The notes: generated from the letters alone by a model not told the origin. 64,000 nucleotides of DNA from Campylobacterota bacterium (GCA_020633995.1 JACKCO010000004.1:477904-541903), one strand, 5' to 3'; positions 1 through 11,037 are shown, counted from the first letter of the stretch. Program-made: numbers and translations.

Positions 1-262
1 CTCAGTCAGCTATTCAAAGACTTGGTGGCATAGAACAACTAGCAGCTGTAGGTACTGATAGCACCACAAACTTCCATGACTATTGGATGTCCATTGATGG
101 GGGTCTTATAAAAATTGGTAAAGGCACAGAGTACGACCAAAACAAATTTATAGAACTTAATGACCCTAGCACTATCGCTAACATCATCTACGTTGGTTTT
201 GGCGGTTGGGACCTAGCAGTAGAATTTCAAAACATTAACATTCAACCACTACCGACAGCTCC
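1..262 (+). repeat. Near-identical block shared with gene C (17329-17590)
   Basis: Positions 1-262 match 17329-17590 with only about four differences (at 59, and three after 236), all over coding sequence including synonymous sites. The block encodes the second half of the farnesoic-acid O-methyltransferase-like domain and extends past the left edge. Outside it the paralogs differ widely at nucleotide level, so the block reflects recent duplication or gene conversion. Confidence 0.85.
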
Positions 263-3200
263 AGTGCAAACTGGCGCAACCTTTTCTGTTGCCTTTGGAT
301 ATTACGACTTCTTTGGCACAGCCCTTGATATAACATCAATCATGACGCAAAAACTTCAACAAGATGCTATGCTTGATCTTCCTGCAAATCTAAACACTTA
401 TTTTTCTCAGCCTGCTACAACAGGTAATCCTAAAGTTCTTTTGTATGGAACCATCTCTGCAGCCAGCCACCAAATTTATCACTTACAGCCAGAAGGGCAA
501 GGTTCATACATCGGGGAAATCACAACAGCTCCCGTATCTCAAGCATTAACACGGGAAGTTGACCCAACAACAATAACTCTTCCTAGTACTTTCCCCCCAG
601 TCTATCCACCAGCAAGCATGCAAGTCGTTAATGCAACATATACTACTGGCTCAACTCAAACCGATGTCACTACACAGCTTAAACAAAATGTTCAAGCAAA
701 TGGCTTTCCATTTGCCCCAAATATCAAACAGTTGCTCGGCAACGCTGACACCAATGTCAATACTCTCACAATTACCCTACGTATTGAAAACATCATATCA
801 CAAGGCACAAACATTGATGTCACATTTCGTGTCACAGACAATAAACCACTCTTCCTCTATCTCTTAGATTACGCAAGCTTTGAATCTATTATGCTACAAC
901 CCCCACAAACCGCACCCCCTACACCAATAACACCAACCCCTGCAAGCTTTACTATTTCGGGGGCGTGGTATGGCGTTGAAGGTCAAAGCAATCCAAATGT
1001 CCAAACAACACTTTCTCAGCAACTTAATGCAGATAAATATTTGAACATGCCTGCCGGCATGGCAGCCTATTTTGGGCAGGACCCATTTCCTGGGCAAAAG
1101 AAGCAACTTGCTGTTTCACTGTCGGCTAAAGATGCCTTAGGTACAACACAAACGTACCGCCTCGACTTCAGATCTCCAGAAGGATTTGGCTCTCATCTGG
1201 GTGAGGTACTTGCAATGGCAGTCAGTGAAACCACCACACCTGACGTTGACCCAACAACAAAAACACTACCCGACGGATTTCCCAGCATGATCGCCCCAAT
1301 TCCTATGCAAGTTATTGGCGCAACATATCCCACCCAATCCAATGATGTAACAGCACAAATAAAACAAAATCTACAACAGTATGGCTTCATCTATTTCCCA
1401 GATCTTCAGGCAGAACTCGGTGCCGCCAACGACCCCGCAAAAGACCAACTCGCACTCTATGTTCGCATCAAGAATCCCCAAAATCAAAGCCAAAACCTTA
1501 TCGTTGTAGGTACCTTTCATGCCAACAAACCAGTTATTTTTTATCCCATCAACTACACTACTCCCGGCCCCATGTTGCAACCACCTGTAACAGGTCCACA
1601 ATTACAAGAGGCAATAACTGATCGCCGTGGTAACAAATGGGCACTAACCTCAACACCTCACCCCACTCAGGCAAATGATTTTGAACTTTACTTTCAGCCT
1701 TCGGGTAGCACACAGTGGCAACAAGTTCCTGCCGCTGCAAAAGATATCGCAGCACATCCTAGCCTTGACCAAGTTTGGGTCACGCAAAGTCAGCAACTTG
1801 GCTACAAAATTCACGCTCGGACAAACATTACTGATTCCCAACAAAGTGGCTCTGGTTGGCAAGCCGTTCAGGGGGCACTCAAAGATATTTCTATAAACTC
1901 GTTTGGGTTCTTCTCCGGGACTGGTACTGACAACCAAAAATATTATTCCCTAACCAACAACCCAACAGACCCACAATGGACACTCGAACCTGACCTTGTC
2001 ACCCTTCAGTCAGATCTAGATGCATGTAATACTCAAGTAAAAACACTAACCAATCAAATTACCACACTCACAGGGGAACGAGACAAAGCATTGACAGATT
2101 TAAATGCTGCGCAGCAACAAATAACAACACTAACAAACCAAGTCAACACCTTAACTTCAGAACGCGATAAAGCACTTACTGACCTAAGCACAATACAAAA
2201 TCAGATAACAATACTTAATAATCAAATCAACACACTCACTAACCAAATCAACACACTAACTTCCGAACGCGATAAAGCCCTAACCGACCTAGCTACAGAA
2301 CAAGGGCTAAACTCAACCCTGACAAACCAGATCACCACATTAACTAATCAAGTAAATGTACTCACAACAGAACGTGATAACGCACTAGCTAATTTAAATA
2401 CAGCTCAACAACAGGTAAATACATTAACCTCTGAGCGAGACCAAGTACTTACTGATCTGACCGCAGCACAAAATCAAGCAACTACTCTCTCTAATCAAGT
2501 CACTGCACTGACTAATCAAGTCAACACACTAACAACAGAACGTGATAATGCACTCAATGACCTTGCTAATGCAAATCAACAAATAAACACTCTAACCACA
2601 GAGAAAAATCAACTCACTAGTGACCTCAACAACACACTTGCTTTACTTGACAATGCTAATAAGCAAATTAGCACTCTGACCAACGATCTTAATGCCGCCA
2701 TTGCTCAACGTGACAACTTACAAAATGATTTAAACACAAAGCAAGGTGAACTTGATCAAGCAAATCAAAATATTTCAAATCTAACTACTCAGCTGAATCA
2801 GGCAACTTCTGAACGAGATGCCCTACAACAAGATCTAAATACCAAAATCCAAGAGCTTGCAGCCGCAAACAAACAAATTAACGATCTCAATACACAGATT
2901 GGAACACTTAATAAGCAATTAACAGATGTGACTGCCGAACGTGATAACCTCCAAAACAACTTAACACAGACTCAAGGCGATCTTGACAGCGCTAACCAAC
3001 AAATCACCAACCTCAACAATCAAATCAACACCCTCACCCAAGAACGTGATAACCTCCAAAACAACTTAACACAAACTCAAGGCGATCTTGACAGCGCTAA
3101 CCAACAAATCACCAACCTCAACAATCAAATCACTACCCTCACCCAAGAACGTGATAACCTCCAAAACAACTTAACGCAAACTCAAGGCGATCTTGACAGC

Positions 3201-3278
3201 GCTAACCAACAAATCACCAACCTCAACAACCAGATCACTACCTCACCCAAGAACGTGATAACCTCCAAAACAACTTAA
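3..3278 (+). CDS. Giant secreted lectin/coiled-coil protein A, N-terminal part (5' end outside window)
   Basis: The frame is already open at the left edge, so the real start, and probably a signal peptide and more head domains, lie upstream. The first 85 residues are the end of a farnesoic-acid O-methyltransferase-like domain (FHDYW, GFGGWDLAVEF). Two copies of a roughly 215-residue domain follow (about 280-890 and 945-1570) with A-x-YG, DVT and FGxDPxPG patterns that recall DUF3395-like domains from memory. The module at 1600-2000 (GNKWALT, DIAAHP) stands directly before the coil in all three paralogs. From about 2005 a Gln/Asn/Leu-rich heptad coil begins. The frame breaks at about 3240, where ACTACCTCACCC replaces the ACTACCCTCACCC of every other repeat copy; the stop at 3278 is therefore the result of a one-base deletion or a sequence error. 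Function is inferred: a surface or secreted lectin-like fibre. Confidence 0.75.
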   Translation, partial: QSAIQRLGGIEQLAAVGTDSTTNFHDYWMSIDGGLIKIGKGTEYDQNKFIELNDPSTIANIIYVGFGGWDLAVEFQNINIQPLPTAPVQTGATFSVAFGYYDFFGTALDITSIMTQKLQQDAMLDLPANLNTYFSQPATTGNPKVLLYGTISAASHQIYHLQPEGQGSYIGEITTAPVSQALTREVDPTTITLPSTFPPVYPPASMQVVNATYTTGSTQTDVTTQLKQNVQANGFPFAPNIKQLLGNADTNVNTLTITLRIENIISQGTNIDVTFRVTDNKPLFLYLLDYASFESIMLQPPQTAPPTPITPTPASFTISGAWYGVEGQSNPNVQTTLSQQLNADKYLNMPAGMAAYFGQDPFPGQKKQLAVSLSAKDALGTTQTYRLDFRSPEGFGSHLGEVLAMAVSETTTPDVDPTTKTLPDGFPSMIAPIPMQVIGATYPTQSNDVTAQIKQNLQQYGFIYFPDLQAELGAANDPAKDQLALYVRIKNPQNQSQNLIVVGTFHANKPVIFYPINYTTPGPMLQPPVTGPQLQEAITDRRGNKWALTSTPHPTQANDFELYFQPSGSTQWQQVPAAAKDIAAHPSLDQVWVTQSQQLGYKIHARTNITDSQQSGSGWQAVQGALKDISINSFGFFSGTGTDNQKYYSLTNNPTDPQWTLEPDLVTLQSDLDACNTQVKTLTNQITTLTGERDKALTDLNAAQQQITTLTNQVNTLTSERDKALTDLSTIQNQITILNNQINTLTNQINTLTSERDKALTDLATEQGLNSTLTNQITTLTNQVNVLTTERDNALANLNTAQQQVNTLTSERDQVLTDLTAAQNQATTLSNQVTALTNQVNTLTTERDNALNDLANANQQINTLTTEKNQLTSDLNNTLALLDNANKQISTLTNDLNAAIAQRDNLQNDLNTKQGELDQANQNISNLTTQLNQATSERDALQQDLNTKIQELAAANKQINDLNTQIGTLNKQLTDVTAERDNLQNNLTQTQGDLDSANQQITNLNNQINTLTQERDNLQNNLTQTQGDLDSANQQITNLNNQITTLTQERDNLQNNLTQTQGDLDSANQQITNLNNQITTSPKNVITSKTT

Positions 3279-4195
3279 CACAGACTCAAGGCGATCTTGA
3301 CAGCGCTAACCAACAAATCACCAATCTCAACAATCAAATCAACACCCTCACCCAAGAACGTGATAACCTCCAAAACAACTTAACACAGACTCAAGGCGAT
3401 CTTGACAGCGCTAACCAACAAATCACCAATCTCAACAATCAAATCAACACCCTCACCCAAGAACGTGATAACCTCCAAAACAACTTAACACAGACTCAAG
3501 GCGATCTTGACAGCGCTAACCAACAAATCACCAACCTCAACAATCAAATCACTACCCTCACCCAAGAACGTGACAACCTGCAAAACAACTTAACGCAAAC
3601 TCAAGGCGACCTTGACAGCGCTAGCCAACAAATCACCAACCTCAACAATCAAATCACTACCCTCACCCAAGAACGTGATAACCTCCAAAACAACTTAACA
3701 CAGACTCAAGGCGATCTTGACAGCGCTAACCAACAAATCACCAACCTCAACAATCAAATCACTACCCTCACCCAAGAACGTGACAACCTGCAAAACAACT
3801 TAACGCAAACTCAAGGCGACCTTGACAGCGCTAGCCAACAAATCACCAACCTCAACAATCAAATCACTACCCTCACCCAAGAACGTGATAACCTCCAAAA
3901 CAACTTAACACAGACTCAAGGCGATCTTGACAGCGCTAACCAACAAATCACCAACCTCAACAATCAAATCAACACCCTCACCCAAGAACGTGATAACCTC
4001 CAAAACAACTTAACGCAAACTCAAGGCGACCTTGACAGCGCTAACCAACAAATCACCAACCTCAACAATCAAATCACTACCCTCACCCAAGAACGTGATA
4101 ACCTCCAAAACAACTTAACGCAAACCCAAGGCGACCTCACAGCTGCTAACAATGAAATCGACAACCTCAATACGCAACTCTCACAAGCGACGGCT
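2937..4195 (+). repeat. 105-nt tandem repeat array (12 copies) in gene A
   Basis: GAACGTGAT/GAC starts recur at 2937, 3042, 3147, 3251, 3356, 3461, 3566, 3671, 3776, 3881, 3986 and 4091, an exact 105-nt period except for the one-base loss before 3251. Each unit encodes 35 residues, five heptads. Variants such as GACAACCTG and GCTAGC recur every second unit (3566 and 3776), so pairs of units (210 nt) were copied together. Confidence 0.92.
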
Positions 4196-6511
4196 CAAAG
4201 TGATCAATGTGATACAAACTTAGCAACAACACAACAACAGCTTGACGACGCTAACACTCAAATTGACGCTCTCAACAAACAGCTCACCGATGCAACTGCT
4301 GAACGCGATAAAAATGCCACAGACCTGACCAACACACAAAAACAACTTGATGACACTAATAAACAAATTACCGACCTACAAACTCTGCTCACCACCACCG
4401 AAGGGGAGCGGGACAAAGCACTTGCAGACCTTGACACCGCACAAAAAGAGCTTAGTAACGCTAACACTCAAATTGACAACCTCAACAACCAAATTACCGA
4501 CGCCATCGCTGAACGCGATAAAAATGCCACAGACCTGACCAACACACAAAAACAACTTGATGACACTAATAAACAAATTACCGACCTACAAACTCTGCTC
4601 ACCACCGCCGAAGGGGAACGTGACAAAGCACTTGCCGACCTTGATACCGCCCAAACAGAGCTTAGTAACGCTAACACTCAAATTGACAACCTCAACCAAC
4701 AACTTACCGACGCCATCGCTGAACGCGATAAAAATGCCACAGACCTGACCAACACACAAAAACAACTTGATGACACTAATAAACAAATTACCGACCTACA
4801 AACTCTGCTCACCACCACCGAAGGGGAGCGGGACAAAGCACTTGCAGACCTTGACACCGCACAAAAAGAGCTTAGTAACGCTAACACTCAAATTGACAAC
4901 CTCAACAACCAAATTACCGACGCCATCGCTGAACGCGATAAAAATGCCACAGACCTGACCAACACACAAAAACAACTTGATGACACTAATAAACAAATTA
5001 CCGACCTACAAACTCTGCTCACCACCGCCGAAGGGGAACGTGACAAAGCACTTGCCGACCTTGATACCGCCCAAACAGAGCTTAGTAACGCTAACACTCA
5101 AATTGACAACCTCAACCAACAACTTACCGACGCCATCGCTGAACGCGATAAAAATGCCACAGACCTGACCAACACACAAAAACAACTTGATGACACTAAT
5201 AAACAAATTACCGACCTACAAACCCAACTCGCCACCGCCGAAGGGGAACGGGACAAAGCACTTGCCGACCTTGATACCGCCCAAACAGAGCTTAGTAACG
5301 CTAACACTCAAATTGACAACCTCAACCAACAACTTACCGACGCCATCGCTGAGCGCGATAAAAATGCCACTGATTTGGCCAACACACAAAAACAACTTGA
5401 TGACGCTAATAAACAAATTACCGACCTACAAACCCAACTCGCCACCACCGAAGGGGAACGTGACAAAGCACTTACCGACCTTGATACTGCACAAAAAGAT
5501 CTTAATAACGCTAATACTCAAATTGACAACCTCAACAACCAAATTACTACCCTCACCCAAGAACGTGATAAGGCCCTTGCTGATCTTGAAACAACCCAAC
5601 AGGAGCTCACTAAAGCTCAGGCCGAAGTAGCAAAACTTAACAATGATTTCCAACAGCTTAATGACAGCCAAACCGCAACGCTTGAAGAGCTTGACAAAGT
5701 TAAGCAAGATCTTCAGCAAGCCCAACAAGAAATTAGCAAGCTTGAAAAACAACAAACTGACAACCAAGTAACCATTGACAAGCTCAACGCTAATCTTTCA
5801 GCTGTACAAACCCAGCTTACCACCACCGAAGGGGAACGGGACAAAGCACTTGCCGACCTTGACACTGCGCAAAAAGAGCTTAACAACGCAAATACTCAAA
5901 TTGATACCCTTAACAAGCAGCTTACCGATGCAACTGCTGAGCGCGATAAAAATGCCACTGACCTGGCTAACACACAAAAACAACTTGATGACACTAATAA
6001 ACAAATTACCGACCTACAAACCCAGCTCACCACCACCGAAGGGGAACGGGACAAAGCGCTTGCCGACCTTGACACTGCGCAAAAAGAGCTTAACAACGCT
6101 AACACTCAAATTGATACCCTTAACAAGCAGCTTACCGATGCAACTGCTGAGCGCGATAAAAATGCCACAGACCTGGCTAACACACAAAAACAACTTGATG
6201 ACACTAATAAACAGCTTACCGATCTACAAACCCAGCTTACCACCACCGAAGGGGAGCGGACAAAGCCCTTGCAGACCTTGACACCGCACAAAAAGAACTT
6301 AATAGCGCTAACACTCAAATTGATACCCTTAACAAGCAGCTTACCGATGCAACTGCTGAGCGCGATAAAAATGCCACTGACCTGGCTAACACACAAAAAC
6401 AACTTGATGACACTAATAAACAGCTTACCGATCTACAAACCCAGCTTACCACCACCGAAGGGGAGCGGGACAAAGCCCTTGCAGACCTTGACACCGCACA
6501 AAAGAACTTAA
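3245..6511 (+). pseudogene. Giant protein A, middle coiled-coil segment in shifted frame
   Basis: After the one-base loss at about 3240 the same coiled coil continues in the next frame without a stop for more than 1,000 codons. It contains no in-frame ATG, GTG or TTG until TTG at 5375, so this piece cannot be an independent gene over most of its length. The protein is built of five-heptad units (ERDNLQNNLTQTQGDLDSAN type) and then ten-heptad units (KQLDDTNKQITDLQ, ERDKALADLDTAQKEL type). A second one-base loss at about 6258 (GAGCGGAC instead of GAGCGGGAC) leads to the stop at 6511. Such a long clean frame after a frameshift means either a very recent mutation or an assembly or sequencing error in the repeats. 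Confidence 0.6.
4298..5375 (+). repeat. 210-nt tandem repeats with a 420-nt higher-order duplication
   Basis: Units beginning near GAACGCGATAAAAATGCC recur every 210 nt (70 residues, ten heptads). Two versions alternate, and 4321-4740 appears identical to 4741-5160, so a 420-nt dimer was recently duplicated. The unit reads KNATDLTNTQKQLDDTN and onward in the coiled-coil frame. Confidence 0.9.
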
Positions 6512-7110
6512 TAGCGCTAACACTTCAAATTGATACCCCATAACAAGCAGCTTACCGATGCAACTGCCGAGCGCGATAAAAATGCCACAGACCTGGCTAA
6601 CACACAAAAACAACTTGATGACACTAACAAACAGCTTACCGATCTACAAACCCAGCTCACTACCACCGAAGGGGAACGTGACAAAGCACTTGCAGACCTT
6701 GACACTGCGCAAAAAGAGCTTAACAACGCAAATACTCAAATTGATACCCTTAACAAGCAGCTTACCGATGCAACTGCTGAGCGCGATAAAAATGCCACTG
6801 ACCTGGCTAACACACAAAAACAACTTGATGACACTAATAAACAGCTTACCGACCTACAAACCAATACCACTATGAAATCGACCTTGGACACTGCGCAAAA
6901 GAAGCTTGTTGATGCAACGATAAAATGCCGCTGACCTGGCTAACACACAAAAACAACTTGATGAAGATGACCTACAAACCCAGCTCACCACCACCGAAGG
7001 GGAACGTGACAAAGCACTTGCAGACCTTGACACTGCGCAAAAAGAGCTTAACAACGCAAATACTCAAATTGATACCCTTAACAAGCAGCTTACCGATGCA
7101 CAAAGTGAAA
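5797..7110 (+). repeat. Second 210-nt repeat block, partly degraded
   Basis: A further run of 210-nt units (CTTACCACCACCGAAGGGGAACG type) encodes the same 70-residue coil unit. Copies are interrupted by small indels between 6255 and 6540 and by a deleted, garbled unit at about 6860-6970. Confidence 0.85.
6530..6934 (+). pseudogene. Giant protein A, short coiled-coil fragment between frame breaks
   Basis: Compared with neighbouring repeat copies, this stretch is reached through an A loss at about 6500, a T gain at about 6526 and a C/A change with one-base gain at about 6537. With the loss at about 6258, these four indels return the frame to the one used before. The 210-nt unit then reads normally (QLTDATAERDKNATDLANTQ) until about 6860, where the unit is garbled and shortened (TNTTMKS, DATIKCR) and ends in a stop. 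A degraded unit plus compensating indels fits repeat-array decay or a poorly resolved assembly better than a functional gene boundary. Confidence 0.5.
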
Positions 7111-7172
7111 TAAAACGACTCAATGATGAAATCACACTCATTGTTGACAACCAAGATGCAACAGCTGGAGAA

Positions 7173-10100
7173 TTGAGCAAAGTTGAAAAAGAACTCACAC
7201 AAGTGCAACAGCAAGTGACCAACCTTGAACAACAGCTTACAGAAAAACAAGCAGAACTTGATAAAGCTAATGCTGATCTAGCCGACATGCAAAAACAGCG
7301 TGATGATGTAGTTGCACAGCGAGATAAACTATCTAACGATCTAGCTGCACTACAACAACAATTCGATGGCTCAAATAAACAACTTGCCGACCTGCAAGCC
7401 CAGCTCACCAGCACCGAAGATGAACGAGACAAAGCACTTACCGACCTTGATACTGCTCAAAAAGATCTTAACAACGCTAATACACAGGTTGACGACTTGA
7501 CTAAACAACTTGCCAACCTACAAACAGAGCGAGATAAACTTAACGATGATCTTATAACTACACAGCAACAGCTTGACAATGCCAACAAGCAAATTGATGA
7601 CCAAAACAAACAATTAACTGACGCTGATAACACAAATAAAAAACTACAGGATGACCTAGCTGTATCACAACAAGATCTTGATAATGCAAATAAACAAGTT
7701 ACCGACCTTCAAGCACAGCTTGATACGGCCAATGCTGAACGCGATAAACTTAACAATGATCTTACAACCACACAACAGCAACTTGATGATAACAATAAAA
7801 ACGTTAACGACCTTACCAAACAACTTGCTGATGCTGACAGTACATACAAAAAACTACAAGACGACTTGTCATCATCACAACAAGATCTTGACAACGCAAA
7901 CAAGCAAATTACTGATCTACAAACACAATTAGATACCGCTAACAATGAACGAGACAAACTCTCAAGTGATCTCAACACAACACAGCAACAGCTTGACAAT
8001 GCCAACAAGCAAATTGATGATCTCAATAAACAGTTAACTGACGCTCAAAGCGAAATTAAACGTCTTAATGATGAGATAACCCTGATTTCTGACAATCAAG
8101 GAGCAACTGCGGAAGAACTAAGCAAGGCAGAAAAAGACCTCAACCAGGCTCAACAACAAATTCAAGACCTTGAAGGACAGCTTACACAAAGACAGTCAGA
8201 ACTGGATAAAGCCAATGCAGATCTTGCTGATCTACAAAAACAACTTGATGATGCACTTGCACAACGTGACCAGCTCAACAATGATCTATCTGCAACACAA
8301 CAACAACGTGATGATGCTAACAAGCAAGTTGATGACCTAAGCAAGCAAATAACCGACCTTGCAAACACACAACAAAAATTGCAAGATGACCTGGCCAACA
8401 CCCAGCAACAACTTGATGATGCTAATAAACAAATTACTGATCTTGAAACTAACCTCTCCAATGCACAAGGGGAACGTGATAATGCACTTAGCTCTCTTGA
8501 CACGGCACAAAAAGACCTCGATCAAGCAAACGCTCAAATTGACACACTTAATCAACAATTAACCGACAACCAGGCCCAGATCGACAAACTTACAAACGAC
8601 TTAAATAATGCTTTATCAAATCAAGATGCTACCGCATCTGATCTGACTGCTCTACAGCAACAACTTGCAGACAGCCAAAAACAAACTACTGACCTTGAAA
8701 CCCAACTTGCCGACACACAAGCCGAACGAGACAAGCTTGTAAATGACGTAGCCACCCTACAACAACAGCTTGACGATACCCAAAAACAAGTAGCCGACCT
8801 TGAACAACAACTTACTACTACACAAGGTGAACGTGACAAAGCACTTGCTGACCTTGACTCCGCTCAAACAAACCTCAACAACGCCAACACTCAAATTGAT
8901 GCTCTCAATCAACAGGTAACCGACAACCAGGCTCAAATTGATACACTTACTGGCGATCTAAATAATGCACTCGCAAATCAAAATGCTACCGCATCTGATC
9001 TGACAGCACTACAACAACAACTTGCTGATAGCCAAAAACAAACTACTGACCTTGAAACCCAACTCACTAGCATGCAAGGCGAACGAGACAAAGCGCTTGC
9101 TGACCTTGATCAAGCACAAAAAGATCTTGACCAAGCCAATACTCAAATTAATGAGCTCAACAAGCAACTAACTGACAACCAAACCCAAGTTGATAAACTT
9201 ACCAATGATTTAAACAATACCCTAGCAAATCAAGATGCCACAGCTGCTGACCTAACCAACCTCCAGCAACAACTTGCAGATACTAATGCAACAAACAAAG
9301 ACCTCCAAAATAGCTTAGCAACAACACAGCAACAGCTCGATGACACTAACAAGCAAGTAACCGCACTTCAGACAGAGCTGACAAACGTCCAAAGTGAACG
9401 AGATCAAGCTCTTACAGATCTTGATCAAGCACAAAAAGATCTTGTCAGTGCAAATACTCAAATTAATAATCTCACCAAACAGTTAACCGACAACCAGGCT
9501 CAGATAGAAAAGCTCACACAAGATCTGAACAACGCACTCGCCAACCAAGATGCCTCAGCAGTTGACCTAACAAACCTGCAGCAACAACTGGCAGACAGTC
9601 AAAAACAAACTCAAGACCTTGAACAACAAATTACTAGCCTACAAACTGAGCGTGATAATCTTGCAGCAGATACAAGTGCACTACAACAGCAACTTGATGA
9701 TGCCAACACCCAAGTCACTACCCTACAAACACAGTTAACCAGCATACAAACCGAGCGTGACAGCGCCCTAGCAGAACGTGACAATGCTCAAACTGATCTG
9801 GCTAGTGCCAATACCCAAGTTGACGAGCTTAACAAGCAGCTAGTCGATAATCAGACACAAATTGATAAACTCACGCAAGATCTAAACAATGCACTTGCAA
9901 ACCAAGACACATCGGTAGCTGACCTGACCAACCTACAACAACAATTAGCCGGGGCAGAAACCGAACGAAACAAACTTAGCAGTGATTTAGCAGCCCTTCA
10001 AGAGCAGTTTGATAATGCTAATGCCCAGGCAACACAGCTACAGACACAGCTGACAAACTCTGAGGCCGAGAGAGACAAAGCACTTGCAGACCTGAAAGTA

Positions 10101-10772
10101 GCACAAGATAACCTAACAGGGGCACAAGCCCAGATGACAGACCTTCAAACTGAGCTGAATACAGCAATCGCAGAGCGTGATCAAAACGCTCAAGAAGTAG
10201 TAACGCTGCAAGAACAGCTGGCCGAACAACAGGCTCAGAACACTCAGCTCCAGGCGCAACTAACCAAAGCTCAAACCACGCAACAAAATACGCAAGCCGA
10301 ATTGGACAAACTCCTTGCTGAACTTTCGTCACTCCAAAGCGATTATGACAGGATGCAAGCCGAACTTGCAAACCTGCAAAAATCACTCTCTAATAGCGAA
10401 AACGCTCATCAGCTAACACAAGAAGAGCTTACCAATGCTCTTGCCGAAATTGACAGGCTTACTGCACGCATCGCCCAACTTGAGCAAGAACTTGCCAACG
10501 CCCTACCAACAGAACGTGAACAGCGTTCTGAGCAAACAACGAGTACGCGCATCGAACCTAAGCGCTCAACAGGCCAGACAGTTGGCACTGGCGCGTTAAC
10601 CACAGACCGTCAACGAGCAACTGAAAAAGGCATACGAGCAGCTACTGGTATCGGTCTATCACAACAAGGTATGTTTTTACGCCAAGACACACAAGAGGTT
10701 GGAGCTGGGACTCTCAGAGACGCACAAACCCCACAGCCAACGCAACCGGCAGGCAGAGCACGAAGAAGATGA
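7173..10772 (+). CDS. Giant secreted coiled-coil protein A, C-terminal part
   Basis: The frame, which is that of the 5' part, is open from 6924; 7173 is only the first possible start codon (TTG) and lacks a Shine-Dalgarno, so this is most likely the tail of gene A. It encodes about 1,100 residues of almost cysteine-free heptad coil with looser, diverged 35-residue periodicity. The last 90 residues are a basic tail containing the block shared with B and C (VGTGAxxTxRQRxTEKGIRAxTG, then GIGLSxxGMxLR) and ending RARRR. The conserved tail suggests a common anchoring, sorting or assembly signal; no known sorting motif is recognisable. If the breaks are errors, gene A encodes more than 3,580 residues inside this window. 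Confidence 0.7.
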   Translation: MSKVEKELTQVQQQVTNLEQQLTEKQAELDKANADLADMQKQRDDVVAQRDKLSNDLAALQQQFDGSNKQLADLQAQLTSTEDERDKALTDLDTAQKDLNNANTQVDDLTKQLANLQTERDKLNDDLITTQQQLDNANKQIDDQNKQLTDADNTNKKLQDDLAVSQQDLDNANKQVTDLQAQLDTANAERDKLNNDLTTTQQQLDDNNKNVNDLTKQLADADSTYKKLQDDLSSSQQDLDNANKQITDLQTQLDTANNERDKLSSDLNTTQQQLDNANKQIDDLNKQLTDAQSEIKRLNDEITLISDNQGATAEELSKAEKDLNQAQQQIQDLEGQLTQRQSELDKANADLADLQKQLDDALAQRDQLNNDLSATQQQRDDANKQVDDLSKQITDLANTQQKLQDDLANTQQQLDDANKQITDLETNLSNAQGERDNALSSLDTAQKDLDQANAQIDTLNQQLTDNQAQIDKLTNDLNNALSNQDATASDLTALQQQLADSQKQTTDLETQLADTQAERDKLVNDVATLQQQLDDTQKQVADLEQQLTTTQGERDKALADLDSAQTNLNNANTQIDALNQQVTDNQAQIDTLTGDLNNALANQNATASDLTALQQQLADSQKQTTDLETQLTSMQGERDKALADLDQAQKDLDQANTQINELNKQLTDNQTQVDKLTNDLNNTLANQDATAADLTNLQQQLADTNATNKDLQNSLATTQQQLDDTNKQVTALQTELTNVQSERDQALTDLDQAQKDLVSANTQINNLTKQLTDNQAQIEKLTQDLNNALANQDASAVDLTNLQQQLADSQKQTQDLEQQITSLQTERDNLAADTSALQQQLDDANTQVTTLQTQLTSIQTERDSALAERDNAQTDLASANTQVDELNKQLVDNQTQIDKLTQDLNNALANQDTSVADLTNLQQQLAGAETERNKLSSDLAALQEQFDNANAQATQLQTQLTNSEAERDKALADLKVAQDNLTGAQAQMTDLQTELNTAIAERDQNAQEVVTLQEQLAEQQAQNTQLQAQLTKAQTTQQNTQAELDKLLAELSSLQSDYDRMQAELANLQKSLSNSENAHQLTQEELTNALAEIDRLTARIAQLEQELANALPTEREQRSEQTTSTRIEPKRSTGQTVGTGALTTDRQRATEKGIRAATGIGLSQQGMFLRQDTQEVGAGTLRDAQTPQPTQPAGRARRR

Positions 10773-10797
10773 TAAAAAAAATTCATTTAGAAAATAT

Positions 10798-10828
10798 TTG
10801 ACTTTATACCTTCTGTAGGTGGTAATAT
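10798..10828 (+). promoter_or_regulatory. Possible promoter for the small ORF-B-C unit
   Basis: TTGACT at 10798 and TAATAT at 10823 lie 19 nt apart in the AT-rich gap after gene A. The spacing is longer than usual, so this is a weak candidate. Confidence 0.28.
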
Positions 10829-10890
10829 AGTATTGTATAGATATATTTTTAATAGAAATATTGTATGAAAATACCTAGCGGAGAAGCATT

Positions 10891-11037
10891 ATGCTCTTGT
10901 TCAGGCACTCTCGTAACAAAAAACACTCAATTATGCAGCCATTTCAAGGAATGGCGCAATACAGCATACGAAAGTACCTCCAAGATGGAGATAGTGCAGC
11001 CAGCCATCAAGGTTTTGCCGCGGTTAAGGGGGAATAA
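10891..11037 (+). CDS. 48-aa small ORF translationally coupled to giant gene B
   Basis: ATG at 10891 is preceded by GGAG at 10880-10883 with 7 nt spacing. The frame runs 48 codons (MLLFRHSRNKKHS... ending AAVKGE) and its TAA overlaps the ATG of gene B as TAATG at 11035-11039. The product is small, basic at the N-terminus and has no signal peptide or transmembrane segment. A leader or coupling role in setting translation of gene B is an inference from the overlap. An overlapping frame starting at 10865 lacks a convincing ribosome-binding site. The peptide matches nothing I recognise. Confidence 0.5.
   Translation: MLLFRHSRNKKHSIMQPFQGMAQYSIRKYLQDGDSAASHQGFAAVKGE

Noticed and set aside
4258..5307. 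Repeated open frames of about 63-69 codons on both strands, every 210 nt
   Set aside because: They are shadows of the tandem-repeat coil: identical products recur with the repeat period and none has a ribosome-binding site.
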